Source of the DNA: Pontibacter burrus
GTDB lineage: Bacteria > Bacteroidota > Bacteroidia > Cytophagales > Hymenobacteraceae
Reading direction: 5' to 3'
NCBI RefSeq assembly: GCF_010686685.1
Contig: NZ_JAAGWD010000005.1
Location: 62,001 to 126,000, forward strand
Length of the DNA stretch: 64,000 bases
In this document: positions 43,619-52,555 of the stretch, piece by piece
Layout: each line of letters opens with the position of its first letter
Position numbering within the stretch: position 1 is the stretch's first letter
The notes under the pieces: model-generated
The model's database searches: none
What the model was told of the DNA's origin: nothing
Seen by the model: only the letters and a program-made list of their open reading frames with translations
Position numbers and translations under genes: made by a program

Positions 43619-44332
43619 ATGTATTCCATTATTTCTGCGGTACTATTAACTGTACAGCGACCACTTCTATTACAGGCCAGTGCTCCTGCCAGCGTTGAGT
43701 TTTCACTTTTAAGTATGCTGCAAAAAGGTGGCCTGATCATGATTCCCTTGGCGCTTCTTTCTCTGTTATCGGTTTATCTTTTTGTAGAACGCTTTCTCTA
43801 CATCCGCTCAGCAGGCAAAACAGATAATCGCTTACTTGAAAGCATTTCCGACAACCTGACAAAATATAACGTAGATGGCGCTTTGACCATCTGTAAGTTA
43901 TCGACAACACCAACCGCCCGCATCCTGGAAAAAGGCATCAGCCGCATAGGTGCTCCCATGCGAGACCTGGAAAGCGCCATGGAAACTATGGCCCGTGTAG
44001 AGATTACGCACATGGAGAAAAACCTGGGTATTCTTGGCGCCATTGCTACCATTGCGCCCATGCTGGGTTTCCTTGGCACTGTAACAGGTATGATCAGGAC
44101 CTTCTTCAATATCTCGCTCTACAAAAACATCAGTATCGATATTATAGCAGCCGGTATTTACGAGAAAATGATCACCTCTGCAACCGGCCTTGTAGTAGGT
44201 ATTACGGCTTACATTCTCTATACAATTCTTAATAACATGCTAGAGCGATCTGTAAGCAAAATGGAGATGACGTCGCTGAACTTCCTGGATATTTTATGCA
44301 AAAGCAATTCCTATGAACTTCAGGCGAACTAA
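43619..44332 (+). CDS. MotA/TolQ/ExbB proton channel family protein
   Basis: A 237-residue inner-membrane protein with three helices (about 33-58, 135-160 and 180-205), the ExbB/TolQ fold. The family motif G-I-L-G-A-I-A-T-I-A-P-M-L-G-F-L-G-T-V-T-G-M-I is clear in the second helix, with a following E-K-M-I-T-S-A-T-G-L-V-V-G-I. It forms a proton-driven motor with the ExbD protein, whose start overlaps its end by 20 bp. TonB itself is not encoded beside it. The complex may drive the TonB-dependent receptors in this window or a Tol-like system. Confidence 0.93.
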   Translation: MYSIISAVLLTVQRPLLLQASAPASVEFSLLSMLQKGGLIMIPLALLSLLSVYLFVERFLYIRSAGKTDNRLLESISDNLTKYNVDGALTICKLSTTPTARILEKGISRIGAPMRDLESAMETMARVEITHMEKNLGILGAIATIAPMLGFLGTVTGMIRTFFNISLYKNISIDIIAAGIYEKMITSATGLVVGITAYILYTILNNMLERSVSKMEMTSLNFLDILCKSNSYELQAN

Positions 44333-44717
44333 AAACAGGGGTCACGCTGCCGTAGAAGCAGCTTCGCTATCTGATATCCTCTTCTTCCTCCTGCTTTTTT
44401 TTCTGATCGTGGCTACCATGGCAAGTCCTAATGCTATTAAAGTGCTGTTGCCAAAAGCATCTTCAGAAGAGTCAGTGCCCCGAAATATCATTAACCTGAC
44501 CATTACAGAGCAGCTGGAATATTACATTGAGCAACAGCCGGTGCCGGCAGCAAGCTTAAAAGAAGCGCTGGCATCTATTTCTGCAACCACTATTTCACCA
44601 ACTGTAGTGCTCCGTGTAGATAAAACAATTCAGGTTAATGAGCTCATCAAAGTAGTCGATGTGATCAACAGCCTGAAGCTGCCTATGGTAGTCGCAACTG
44701 AGAAAGCATCTAACTAA
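44313..44717 (+). CDS. ExbD/TolR family biopolymer transport protein
   Basis: A 134-residue protein with one N-terminal helix and a periplasmic domain. The proton-relay Asp is in S-L-S-D-I-L-F-F-L-L-L-F-F-L (about residues 17-30), followed by the family's short A-S-P-N-A-I-K-V-L-L-P-K. It overlaps the ExbB gene by 20 bp, a sign of coupled translation. The next gene (nucleoside transporter) follows after 28 bp and may be part of the same transcript. Confidence 0.93.
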   Translation: MNFRRTKNRGHAAVEAASLSDILFFLLLFFLIVATMASPNAIKVLLPKASSEESVPRNIINLTITEQLEYYIEQQPVPAASLKEALASISATTISPTVVLRVDKTIQVNELIKVVDVINSLKLPMVVATEKASN

Positions 44718-44745
44718 AATATTTTTTTAATACTCCTGAACAATC

Positions 44746-46020
44746 ATGTTACAGCGTTTTTCCGGCCTTATCGGTATTGCTTTAATACTCGGCATCGCTT
44801 TTCTAATCTCAAATAACCGAAAGGCTATCAACTATAGGCTTGTTGCCTCGGGCCTTGGTTTACAATTATTGCTAGCTGTTTTTATCTTAAAAGTGCCGGT
44901 TGGGCAAGCTATTTTTGCTAAGATTGGGCAAGGCATTACCAGGTTACTGGCCTTCTCCGATAAAGGGGCTGAGTTTGTATTTGGTGCTATAGTTAAAAAA
45001 GACCTGATGGATCAGGCTTTTGGCCTTGGCAACGACTTCATCTTCTTTTTCAAGATTATCCCAACTATCATTTTTGTATCCATACTTGTAAGCATAGCAT
45101 ATCATATTGGCCTGATGCAACGCATCGTATCGCTGGTAGCAAAAGGGGTTTACAAACTGATGGGGGTAAGTGGAAGTGAGGCACTCTCTAACGTTGCCAG
45201 TGTTTTTGTGGGGCAGGTTGAGGCACAGATCATGATAAAGCCATACTTGAACAACATGACCCGTTCGGAATTACTGGCATCCATGGCCGGAAGTATGGCT
45301 TGCATTGCCGGAGGCGTTATGGCAGTTTACATTGCATTGGGTGTACCAGCCGAGTACCTGATAGCAGCCAGCCTGATGGCTGCCCCCGGTGCGCTGGCTA
45401 TTGCTAAGATCATTTACCCCGAAACAGAGCCTTCTGAAACTCGCGGCAACGTTACGCTATCTGTAAAAAAGGAGCACAGTAATCTTGTTGACTCCATTTC
45501 GCACGGCGCTTCGGATGGTTTAAAAGTTGGTTTGAATGTAGTGGCTATGCTAATTGGCTTTATAGCGTTGATAGCACTTGCAGATTACCTGTTAGGTTAT
45601 GTAGGCAGAGGCTTAGCTTACTTCGGTGATCCACACCTGATGGGCTATAACTTGAGCGCCTTAAGCCTGAAAGATCTACTAGGCAGCTTCTTCTCTGTTT
45701 TCGCATTTGCGATGGGCGTGCCTTCTCAGGACATACAGATCGCCGGCTCTCTGATGGGCGAGAAAATGGTGATCAATGAATTTGTTGCTTACCTGGATTT
45801 GGTGAAAGTAAAAAGTCAGCTGGACCCCAAGACCTTGGTTATAGTTAGTTTTGCGCTCTGCGGTTTTGCGAACTTCAGTTCTATAGCTATACAAGTTGGG
45901 GGCATAGGCCAGTTAGCACCGGAACGTCGCCAGGATTTGGCTGCACTGGGTTTTAAAGCATTGATCTGTGGGACGCTGGCCTCTTACATGTCTGCGACGC
46001 TGGCTGGTATTATCCTATAA
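44746..46020 (+). CDS. Concentrative nucleoside transporter (NupC/CNT family)
   Basis: A 424-residue inner-membrane carrier with about ten helices. The CNT family signature is complete: G-S-E-A-L-S-N-V-A-S-V-F-V-G-Q-V-E-A-Q in the middle (about 140-160), S-M-A-C-I-A-G-G-V-M-A-V-Y, and C-G-F-A-N-F-S-S-I-A-I-Q-V-G-G-I-G near the end. Such proteins import nucleosides with H+ or Na+. It follows ExbD closely; co-transcription could be incidental. Confidence 0.93.
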   Translation: MLQRFSGLIGIALILGIAFLISNNRKAINYRLVASGLGLQLLLAVFILKVPVGQAIFAKIGQGITRLLAFSDKGAEFVFGAIVKKDLMDQAFGLGNDFIFFFKIIPTIIFVSILVSIAYHIGLMQRIVSLVAKGVYKLMGVSGSEALSNVASVFVGQVEAQIMIKPYLNNMTRSELLASMAGSMACIAGGVMAVYIALGVPAEYLIAASLMAAPGALAIAKIIYPETEPSETRGNVTLSVKKEHSNLVDSISHGASDGLKVGLNVVAMLIGFIALIALADYLLGYVGRGLAYFGDPHLMGYNLSALSLKDLLGSFFSVFAFAMGVPSQDIQIAGSLMGEKMVINEFVAYLDLVKVKSQLDPKTLVIVSFALCGFANFSSIAIQVGGIGQLAPERRQDLAALGFKALICGTLASYMSATLAGIIL

Positions 46021-46550
46021 CGTTAATTTTAGGCAAGTATCGATAGGCTTAAGCCACTCCCGAATGGTACAGCTTATAGTTCGCTTGTTTTCAACCCTAT
46101 AAAGTTTCGCTAATGCAAACTATAGAAGCTCTGACGTTACTGCCGACAACTATAGTTTAAGTAACTACCAGCTTCACATTTTACTTGCTTAACACTCATT
46201 AACAAAAGTTTAAAATCAACCTCATGTAACCTATTCTATAACTATTATAACAGAAAATGAAATGAGAAACAGCAGACATTGACCAAGCTTAAAATTGCAC
46301 AAGCTAATACAGGTTTAGATTCTCAGTTGTATACATCTCGCGTGATGATGAAGCCAGATATCCTGCTCTGATAGCATATTTGATGTAGGCTATATTGAAA
46401 TATTGAGTACTGAGTGACTTAAAAAATATAAATACTCAGATACTCAACCGCCAATACGTATTATGTATATAGCGAAAAGTACTTATATTAGCTCCTTCTA
46501 ACCTATTACAAACTAACTACAACTAACTATTTTCTAAGTTTTACTCTTTT
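46021..46550. other. Intergenic region, no gene; possible promoter of the permease
   Basis: 530 bp without a supported gene. Two CTATAG palindromes lie near 46118 and 46149. The segment TATATTAGCTCCT (46484-46496) is identical to one upstream of the POT transporter (50643-50655) and its TATATTAG part is one change from a -7 box; it lies 54 bp before the permease start. Confidence 0.45.
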
Positions 46551-48119
46551 ATGGCAAACCAACTTTTCGCTAGGAAGTCCATAGACCAGCTTAGCGCAGA
46601 CGCTTCAATCGAAGGGGCGCACAACCTGAAACGAACTTTAGGGCCAGTCAACCTGGTAGCCCTGGGGGTAGGGGCCATTATTGGTACTGGTATCTTCGTA
46701 TTAACAGGTAGTGCGGCCGCACAGTACACTGGCCCGGCAATTGTAATTGCCTTTATTCTGGCCGGATTAGGCTGTGCATTTGCAGGACTTTGTTACGCTG
46801 AATTTGCTTCAATGATCCCTATTGCCGGTTCGGCCTACACCTACGGTTATGCAACTTTAGGTGAATTCGTGGCCTGGATTATTGGCTGGGACTTGATCCT
46901 GGAATATCTTTTTGGTGCAGCAACCGTGGCTGTAGGCTGGTCCGGATACGTGGTATCTTTCCTGCGCGATCTGGGCGTGAATGTTCCGCCGGAATGGAGC
47001 AATGCTTCAGGAGTTGAACTAGTTCAATTGCCTGGTAGCAGCTCATGGGTACGTAACACAGAGCAACTGGCTGTATCTCTTGCTTCAGAGGGTATTGACA
47101 TTGCTACACTGCCTCACGCTACTGGTATTTTCAACTTAGTGGCTGCCATTTCAATTGCCTTGATTACCATCCTACTGGTACGCGGTATGAGCGAGTCCGC
47201 CAGATTTAACAACTTCGCTGTAATCATTAAAGTAGGCGTTGTATTGCTGTTTATCCTGGCCGGAGCGAATTATCTGTTTGGCCACCCGGAAGAAGCTGCT
47301 GCCAACTGGACGCCATTTTTACCTGAAAACCAAGGCGGTTTTGGTGAGTATGGCTGGAGTGGGATAATCAGAGCCGCAGGAGTGATCTTCTTTGCCTATA
47401 TCGGTTTTGACGCAGTATCTACCACTGCTCAGGAAGCTAAGAACCCGCAGAAAGACATGCCAATCGGTATCTTAGGTTCTCTTATAATCTGTACCGTTCT
47501 ATACATTCTGGTATCTGGTATCTTAACAGCTATGGTGCCTTACAGCCAACTAAACGTAGCTGAGCCTATCGCTGTAGGTATTGAGAAGACTGGCTATACA
47601 TTCCTGCGCGACCTGGTGAAGATTGGTGCCATCGCTGGTCTTTCTTCTGTAATGCTGGTGATGCTGATGAGCCAGCCACGTATTTTCTATACTATGTCTA
47701 AAGACGGTCTGTTACCTCCTATCTTTGGTAAATTGCATCCGAAATTCAAGACACCGCACGTAAGTACGATCCTGACTGGTACTGTATGCGCTGTGGTAGC
47801 GGGTGCTTTCTCAGTAGATGAATTAGGCCACCTGGTGTCTATCGGAACATTGCTTGCCTTTGCAATTGTGTGTGCCGGTGTTTGGTACCTGCGCGTAAAA
47901 GAGCCAGATCGTCACCGTCCGTTCAAGACACCGTTCGTTCCTTTGATTCCAATCCTTGGTATTCTGGTGTGTGTGGGTATGATGGCCGGCTTACCAGCAG
48001 AAACGTGGTATCGTCTTCTGGGCTGGATGGCTATAGGTATTGCTATCTACTTCCTGTACGGTAAAAAACATAGTAAGCTCCGTAAGGAAAATGCGGAGAA
48101 GGAACAGTATGCAAATTAA
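46551..48119 (+). CDS. APC superfamily amino acid permease (cationic amino acid transporter type)
   Basis: A 522-residue inner-membrane carrier with about 12-13 helices. The first helix holds the APC substrate loop G-A-I-I-G-T-G-I-F-V-L-T-G (about 41-53). Other family features are C-Y-A-E-F-A-S-M-I-P-I-A-G-S-A-Y-T-Y and F-F-A-Y-I-G-F-D-A-V-S-T-T-A-Q-E. It resembles the CAT group that takes up basic amino acids; the true substrate is uncertain. It is a single gene with its own terminator. Confidence 0.92.
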   Translation: MANQLFARKSIDQLSADASIEGAHNLKRTLGPVNLVALGVGAIIGTGIFVLTGSAAAQYTGPAIVIAFILAGLGCAFAGLCYAEFASMIPIAGSAYTYGYATLGEFVAWIIGWDLILEYLFGAATVAVGWSGYVVSFLRDLGVNVPPEWSNASGVELVQLPGSSSWVRNTEQLAVSLASEGIDIATLPHATGIFNLVAAISIALITILLVRGMSESARFNNFAVIIKVGVVLLFILAGANYLFGHPEEAAANWTPFLPENQGGFGEYGWSGIIRAAGVIFFAYIGFDAVSTTAQEAKNPQKDMPIGILGSLIICTVLYILVSGILTAMVPYSQLNVAEPIAVGIEKTGYTFLRDLVKIGAIAGLSSVMLVMLMSQPRIFYTMSKDGLLPPIFGKLHPKFKTPHVSTILTGTVCAVVAGAFSVDELGHLVSIGTLLAFAIVCAGVWYLRVKEPDRHRPFKTPFVPLIPILGILVCVGMMAGLPAETWYRLLGWMAIGIAIYFLYGKKHSKLRKENAEKEQYAN

Positions 48120-48172
48120 ACAGTTAGTGGCCTGACCTTAAAAATCGGCCTCAAACGGTTGCATCAATTAAG

Positions 48173-48228
48173 AGCCCGTAGCGTTTTGAATGCGAACAGT
48201 ATTTAAAACGCTACGGGCTTTGTTCTTT
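48173..48228 (+). terminator. Intrinsic terminator after the amino acid permease gene
   Basis: A perfect 15-bp stem AGCCCGTAGCGTTTT (48173-48187) / AAAACGCTACGGGCT (48205-48219) with a 17-nt loop, followed by TTGTTCTTTT. Confidence 0.88.
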
Positions 48229-48652
48229 TATAAAGCTCGCTATAGTAATAGAGCCCAAGCTGCTCAACTTGCCTAACCGCCCGAACTAATAGTACAATCA
48301 GCATAGAGGAGAGCATAAAGCCTTTCTCCATTCAAGCATAGTTGGTCCTAATGGCTTTTCTTTTTGAGTGGGGCTTGAAAGCATACAGGAGAATAGGTAT
48401 ATCCTGCGCTAGCTTACCTGCACAGACTAATGGAACTACACTATGTGAAAAGGAAAGTGAGCATAATCGCCACGTATGTCGGGGTTCACAGGCATAAGTA
48501 TAAGAATCCGGGCCAGATACTACCCAGTGCCGGTCGTGTAACTGCTATGTCTTCTGACCTGGTAATATCTCTAGAACCTATGCCTCCTCAGGTGATACTA
48601 TCGTGTTAAACTGAACCTCTTAGATTTTGAAGCTTCTACACAGCAACATAGC
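48229..48652. other. Intergenic region, no gene seen
   Basis: About 424 bp between the permease terminator and the end of the GGT gene. No open frame with coding character, no repeat and no strong hairpin. It may contain degraded sequence, but I cannot identify it. Confidence 0.4.
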
Positions 48653-50383
48653 TTAAAAACCTGCGGCAGCATCATCACCGCGCGGGTCGGCGCCGGCTTC
48701 CAGTTTTCCGTTTGGCAACACCAGTATAGCATCTACTCGGCCGTATGGTTTACGCGGCTCTAACTTGTATCCCTTGTTTTCCAATGTAGTTCTCACAGCC
48801 GGGCTAATAGCATCCGGCTCGTACTGAATTACATCTGGTAACCATTGGTGGTGAAACCGTGGTGCTGCTACAGCCTGTTGCATGGTCATGTTATGTTCTA
48901 GCACATTCAGTATAGTCTGAAATACCGAAGTTATGATGGTAGAACCACCCGGAGTGCCCACCACCATGAACAGCTTGCCGTCTTTTTCAAGTATGGTTGG
49001 TGTCATGGAGCTTAGCATGCGTTTGCCTGGCGCAATAGCATTTGCCTCGCCACCTACTAATCCGAACATGTTCGGGACACCTGGCTTTGCACTGAAATCA
49101 TCCATTTCATTATTAAGCAGAAAGCCGGCACCTTTTACAACCACCTTAGAGCCATAGTTGCCATTTAAAGTTGTAGTCGTAGATACTGCGTTACCCATCG
49201 GATCTACTATACTGAAATGGGTTGTCTGGTCAGATTCTGCAAAAAGCAAGTTCCCCGCTTTTACTTCGGAAGAAGGTGTTGCTCTTTCCATAGTAAAAGT
49301 ACTCAGCCTTTCTCCCATGTAGGTCCTGTTGAGCAGTTCCTGTGTCGGTACTTTCACAAAATCAGGGTCACCTAAGTAAGTAGCACGATCAGCATACACT
49401 CTGCGCTCAGCTTCTGTTATCAGTTGAACTGCTTCTGCACTTTGCCATTTATACTTGCTTAAATCGTAAGGCTCCACCATTGTCAGTAGTTGCAACAGGG
49501 CAATACCACCGCTCGATGGCGGCGCCATAGAAATAACTTTGTAGCCTTTGTAAGTACCTTCCAGGGGTTTGCGCCAGGCAGAACTATAGTTTGCAAGATC
49601 ATCTTTTGAAATTATGCCCTTGCCTTGCTTCATTTCCTGAACAAGTAGCTCGGCTGTTTTACCGCCATAAAACCCTTCACGTCCTTCATCCCGGATGCGT
49701 TCCAACGTTTGCGCCAGTTCTCCATGAAAAAGGGTATCCCCGGCCTGCCAGTTCTGTTTTTCAGTAAGGTAAGGTATATGCTTGTTAATTTTCAGAAAGG
49801 CATCCCGCATATTATTAAGGCCATCTGCTTCTCTCTGGGTTAGCACAACGCCATTACGCGCAAGGTCTATTGCAGGCTGCACTACCTCCGCCCACGGAAG
49901 CACACCAAACTTTTGATGCAGTTTAACCATACCGTCTACTGTACCAGGTATGCCCACCGCTAAATGCCCGTTTGTGCTCAGACCCGCAATTACATTGGCC
50001 TCACTATCCTGGTACATGGTAGCAGATGCTGCTGCAGGTGCGATTTCGCGGTAATCTATAGATCCTGTTTCTCCATCTGAGGAACGATACACCGTAAAAC
50101 CGCCTCCACCAATATTGCCGGCTTCAGGGAAAACCACCGCCAAAGCAAACTGCGTGGCAACTGTTGCATCATATGCGTTCCCTCCTTTGCTCATGATTTC
50201 CAACCCTACCCGGGAAGCCTCCGGATGAGCAGATACAACCATTGCCTTATCCGCAATAACTCCACGGTCCTCAATTTGGTCTATTGTGTTTGCTGGGGTA
50301 GCACAGCCGCTTACGATCAAGCTAAAAGATGTGATGACAAGCAAGGTATTAATACCAGCAGCTTTAAACAGAAAGCGATACAT
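48653..50383 (-). CDS. ggt: Gamma-glutamyltransferase, lipoprotein form
   Basis: A 576-residue secreted enzyme that cleaves glutathione and other gamma-glutamyl compounds. The N-terminus has a lipobox (S-L-I-V-S-G-C). The autoprocessing site is the Thr in D-Q-T-T-H-F-S-I-V-D (the second Thr is the likely nucleophile); G-N-A-V-S-T-T-T-T-L-N-G-N-Y-G-S and the C-terminal substrate loop G-K-R-M-L-S-S-M-T-P-T-I follow. I use ATG 50383, since it begins directly at the signal sequence; an in-frame ATG at 50425 adds 14 residues. The divergent POT gene could import the cysteinylglycine it releases. Confidence 0.93.
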   Translation of the reverse strand: MYRFLFKAAGINTLLVITSFSLIVSGCATPANTIDQIEDRGVIADKAMVVSAHPEASRVGLEIMSKGGNAYDATVATQFALAVVFPEAGNIGGGGFTVYRSSDGETGSIDYREIAPAAASATMYQDSEANVIAGLSTNGHLAVGIPGTVDGMVKLHQKFGVLPWAEVVQPAIDLARNGVVLTQREADGLNNMRDAFLKINKHIPYLTEKQNWQAGDTLFHGELAQTLERIRDEGREGFYGGKTAELLVQEMKQGKGIISKDDLANYSSAWRKPLEGTYKGYKVISMAPPSSGGIALLQLLTMVEPYDLSKYKWQSAEAVQLITEAERRVYADRATYLGDPDFVKVPTQELLNRTYMGERLSTFTMERATPSSEVKAGNLLFAESDQTTHFSIVDPMGNAVSTTTTLNGNYGSKVVVKGAGFLLNNEMDDFSAKPGVPNMFGLVGGEANAIAPGKRMLSSMTPTILEKDGKLFMVVGTPGGSTIITSVFQTILNVLEHNMTMQQAVAAPRFHHQWLPDVIQYEPDAISPAVRTTLENKGYKLEPRKPYGRVDAILVLPNGKLEAGADPRGDDAAAGF

Positions 50384-50721
50384 GTTTACTTGGTAAGTGA
50401 TTTTAAGAATCGGTTTAACTTCCAAAATAAAGATTATTTATGCTTCATGCAAAAGCATATATAGTATAAACCTAATGTAAGCTTTTAGAGGTACTTAAAT
50501 CGAGACCTTACAAGCAGAGTTAAGAGGCCACTACATACTCAACAACATTATTAGAAACTTCCGTAAACTTATAGTCTGATACTCCGCCTATATTTATTTA
50601 CTACGCAACTATAGCAACAAACCAATCAGAATCAAAAATCAGTATATTAGCTCCTATAAATACTGTTTTATTTTCTACACATTTAGCATCGTACAGCCTC
50701 TAAAAGCATTCTCAAACATAT
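50384..50721. other. Divergent promoter region between GGT and POT genes
   Basis: 338 bp without a gene. It must serve both divergent genes. TATATTAGCTCCT (50643-50655) is shared exactly with the region before the amino acid permease. A CTATAG lies near 50605. No clear operator dyad is visible. Confidence 0.4.
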
Positions 50722-52215
50722 ATGGACCTGACTGAAACAGAAATTCCGGAAGCGCCTGCAACTACCGGCCACCCGAAACAATTGTACATGCTGTTCTTCG
50801 CCGAAATGTGGGAACGGTTCTCTTTTTATGGCATGAAGGCGCTGTTGCTGGCCTACATGGTTACCGAGCTGAAATTCGATGAACCGAAAGGCTATGCTAT
50901 ACTTGGCTCCTATGCAGCGCTGGTTTATACCATGCCACTGTTAGGCGGTGTAATGGCCGATAAATACCTAGGCTACCGCAAAGCAGTGCTTTATGGCGGA
51001 ATTCTGATGAGTATCGGACACCTGGTGCTGGCTGTGCCCGAAGACTGGAGTTTTTTCATTGGGATGGCCTTTATTATCTGCGGCAACGGTTTCTTTAAGC
51101 CAAACATCTCCAGCCTGGTGGGTACACTTTACACCGAAAATGATCCTCGCAGAGACAGCGGCTTCTCTATTTTCTACATGGGTATCAACATTGGGGCAGC
51201 ACTAGGCGGACTACTTTGTGGCTACGTGGGGCAGCAGATAAACTGGCATTATGGTTTTGGTCTGGCAGGTATCTTCATGATCTTAGGTCTTATTGTGTTT
51301 GCAATTGGCAGAAAATCGCTGAAAGAAAAAGGACTGCCACCTGACCCGGCAACGTTGAACAAGCCGCTGTTTGCCGGTATTTCCACCGAGATTTTTATCT
51401 ATGCCGGTTCGCTGCTGATTATTCCGATTATAGTTGCCTTGTTCCACCGCTACGAGCTCATGGATATCATTATGTTCGGTTTGGGTGCTATTTCCTTAGG
51501 CTATATTTTATACATCGCCTTCCAACTGGAAAGTATTGCCCGTAATAAACTCTTTGCTGCGCTGGTGATGATCATTTTCTCAACGCTGTTCTGGGCGTTT
51601 TATGAGCAGAATGCAGGCTCGCTTAACCTGTTTGCCATGCGAAACGTGGACATGCATGTGGCAGGCGTAGAGCTACCGGCGCTGGCTGTCAATAACTTTC
51701 TGCCACCGGCCTGGGTAATTGTGCTGAGTTTCTTTTTCGCCTGGTTATGGCCTGCCCTTAACCGAAAGGGCCTGGAACCATCTACTCCTTTAAAATTCGG
51801 TTTATCATTTATACTGCTTGGACTGGGCTTTTGTGTTTTCTATGCCGCTACAGTTTGGGGTGCCGAATCAGGTCATATCTCCCTGGCTGCTTTTATCTTC
51901 GGATACTTCTTTATCATTTGCGGGGAGCTTTGTATCTCTCCTATCGGGCTGTCGATGGTAACGAAACTGGCCCCTGCTAAAATTGTAGCCATGATGATGG
52001 GTATCTGGTTCTTCGCCAGCGCGATTGGGGAGTTTCTGGCCGGCAAGATCGGAGCTTTGATGAGTGTTCCGGAAAACGTGGTTGATAACCCTGTGCTCTC
52101 CTTGCCTTATTATGCCGACATCATCAGTAAGATTGGTATCTATGCCATCGGTTTCGGTATCCTGCTTATGTTGTTAGGGCCTCTCCTCCGCAAATGGATG
52201 GCCGATGTGCGTTAA
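50722..52215 (+). CDS. POT family proton-coupled peptide transporter
   Basis: A 497-residue inner-membrane carrier of the proton-dependent oligopeptide transporter family with about 12-14 helices. The signature E-M-W-E-R-F-S-F-Y-G-M-K-A-L-L (ExxER, about residues 28-42) is present, as are G-N-G-F-F-K-P-N-I-S-S-L-V-G and D-S-G-F-S-I-F-Y-M-G-I-N-I-G-A. It imports di- and tripeptides. It diverges from the GGT gene, which suggests a shared role in using glutathione-derived dipeptides; this is inference. Confidence 0.93.
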   Translation: MDLTETEIPEAPATTGHPKQLYMLFFAEMWERFSFYGMKALLLAYMVTELKFDEPKGYAILGSYAALVYTMPLLGGVMADKYLGYRKAVLYGGILMSIGHLVLAVPEDWSFFIGMAFIICGNGFFKPNISSLVGTLYTENDPRRDSGFSIFYMGINIGAALGGLLCGYVGQQINWHYGFGLAGIFMILGLIVFAIGRKSLKEKGLPPDPATLNKPLFAGISTEIFIYAGSLLIIPIIVALFHRYELMDIIMFGLGAISLGYILYIAFQLESIARNKLFAALVMIIFSTLFWAFYEQNAGSLNLFAMRNVDMHVAGVELPALAVNNFLPPAWVIVLSFFFAWLWPALNRKGLEPSTPLKFGLSFILLGLGFCVFYAATVWGAESGHISLAAFIFGYFFIICGELCISPIGLSMVTKLAPAKIVAMMMGIWFFASAIGEFLAGKIGALMSVPENVVDNPVLSLPYYADIISKIGIYAIGFGILLMLLGPLLRKWMADVR

Positions 52216-52246
52216 ACGATAAGTCCTAACTCTGGTTTATATAAAT

Positions 52247-52284
52247 AAAAGCCACTTCAGCTCGTCTGGAGTGGCTTTTTAATT
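52247..52284 (+). terminator. Intrinsic terminator after the POT transporter gene
   Basis: A 14-bp stem AAAAGCCACTTCAG (52247-52260) / CTGGAGTGGCTTTT (52266-52279) with one G-T pair, a 5-nt loop and a following T-rich tail. The remaining stretch to 52540 holds no gene I can see, only CTATAG palindromes near 52352 and 52398. Confidence 0.85.
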
Positions 52285-52540
52285 TTAGAGTTGAGTCCCG
52301 CTCAATTAACACAACAAGCCCTGCTGTAAGCAGCATTTCATAGGAGTTGCAAACTATAGCCCTGCGCCTAAAAACTATTATTCCCATACACTGCAACTAT
52401 GGCCTATAGTCCAGCTCTTTAAATTAAAGTGTATGCCCGGTCTTAAGCCAGACACGTTATAACTTTTAGCAAAAGTTCTTGTTTGGCTAACAGGATGAAG
52501 ATTCTATACCTGCATATATCCTCATCCAAATTTTAATAAA

Positions 52541-52546
52541 AAGGAG
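52541..52546 (+). promoter_or_regulatory. Consensus Shine-Dalgarno before the amidohydrolase gene
   Basis: AAGGAG lies 9 nt before the ATG at 52556. Genes around it, like most Bacteroidota genes, have AT-rich leaders without this motif. The ribosome site supports the chosen start and may be inherited from a donor such as a Firmicute. Confidence 0.65.
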
Positions 52547-52555
52547 ACCAGATCA

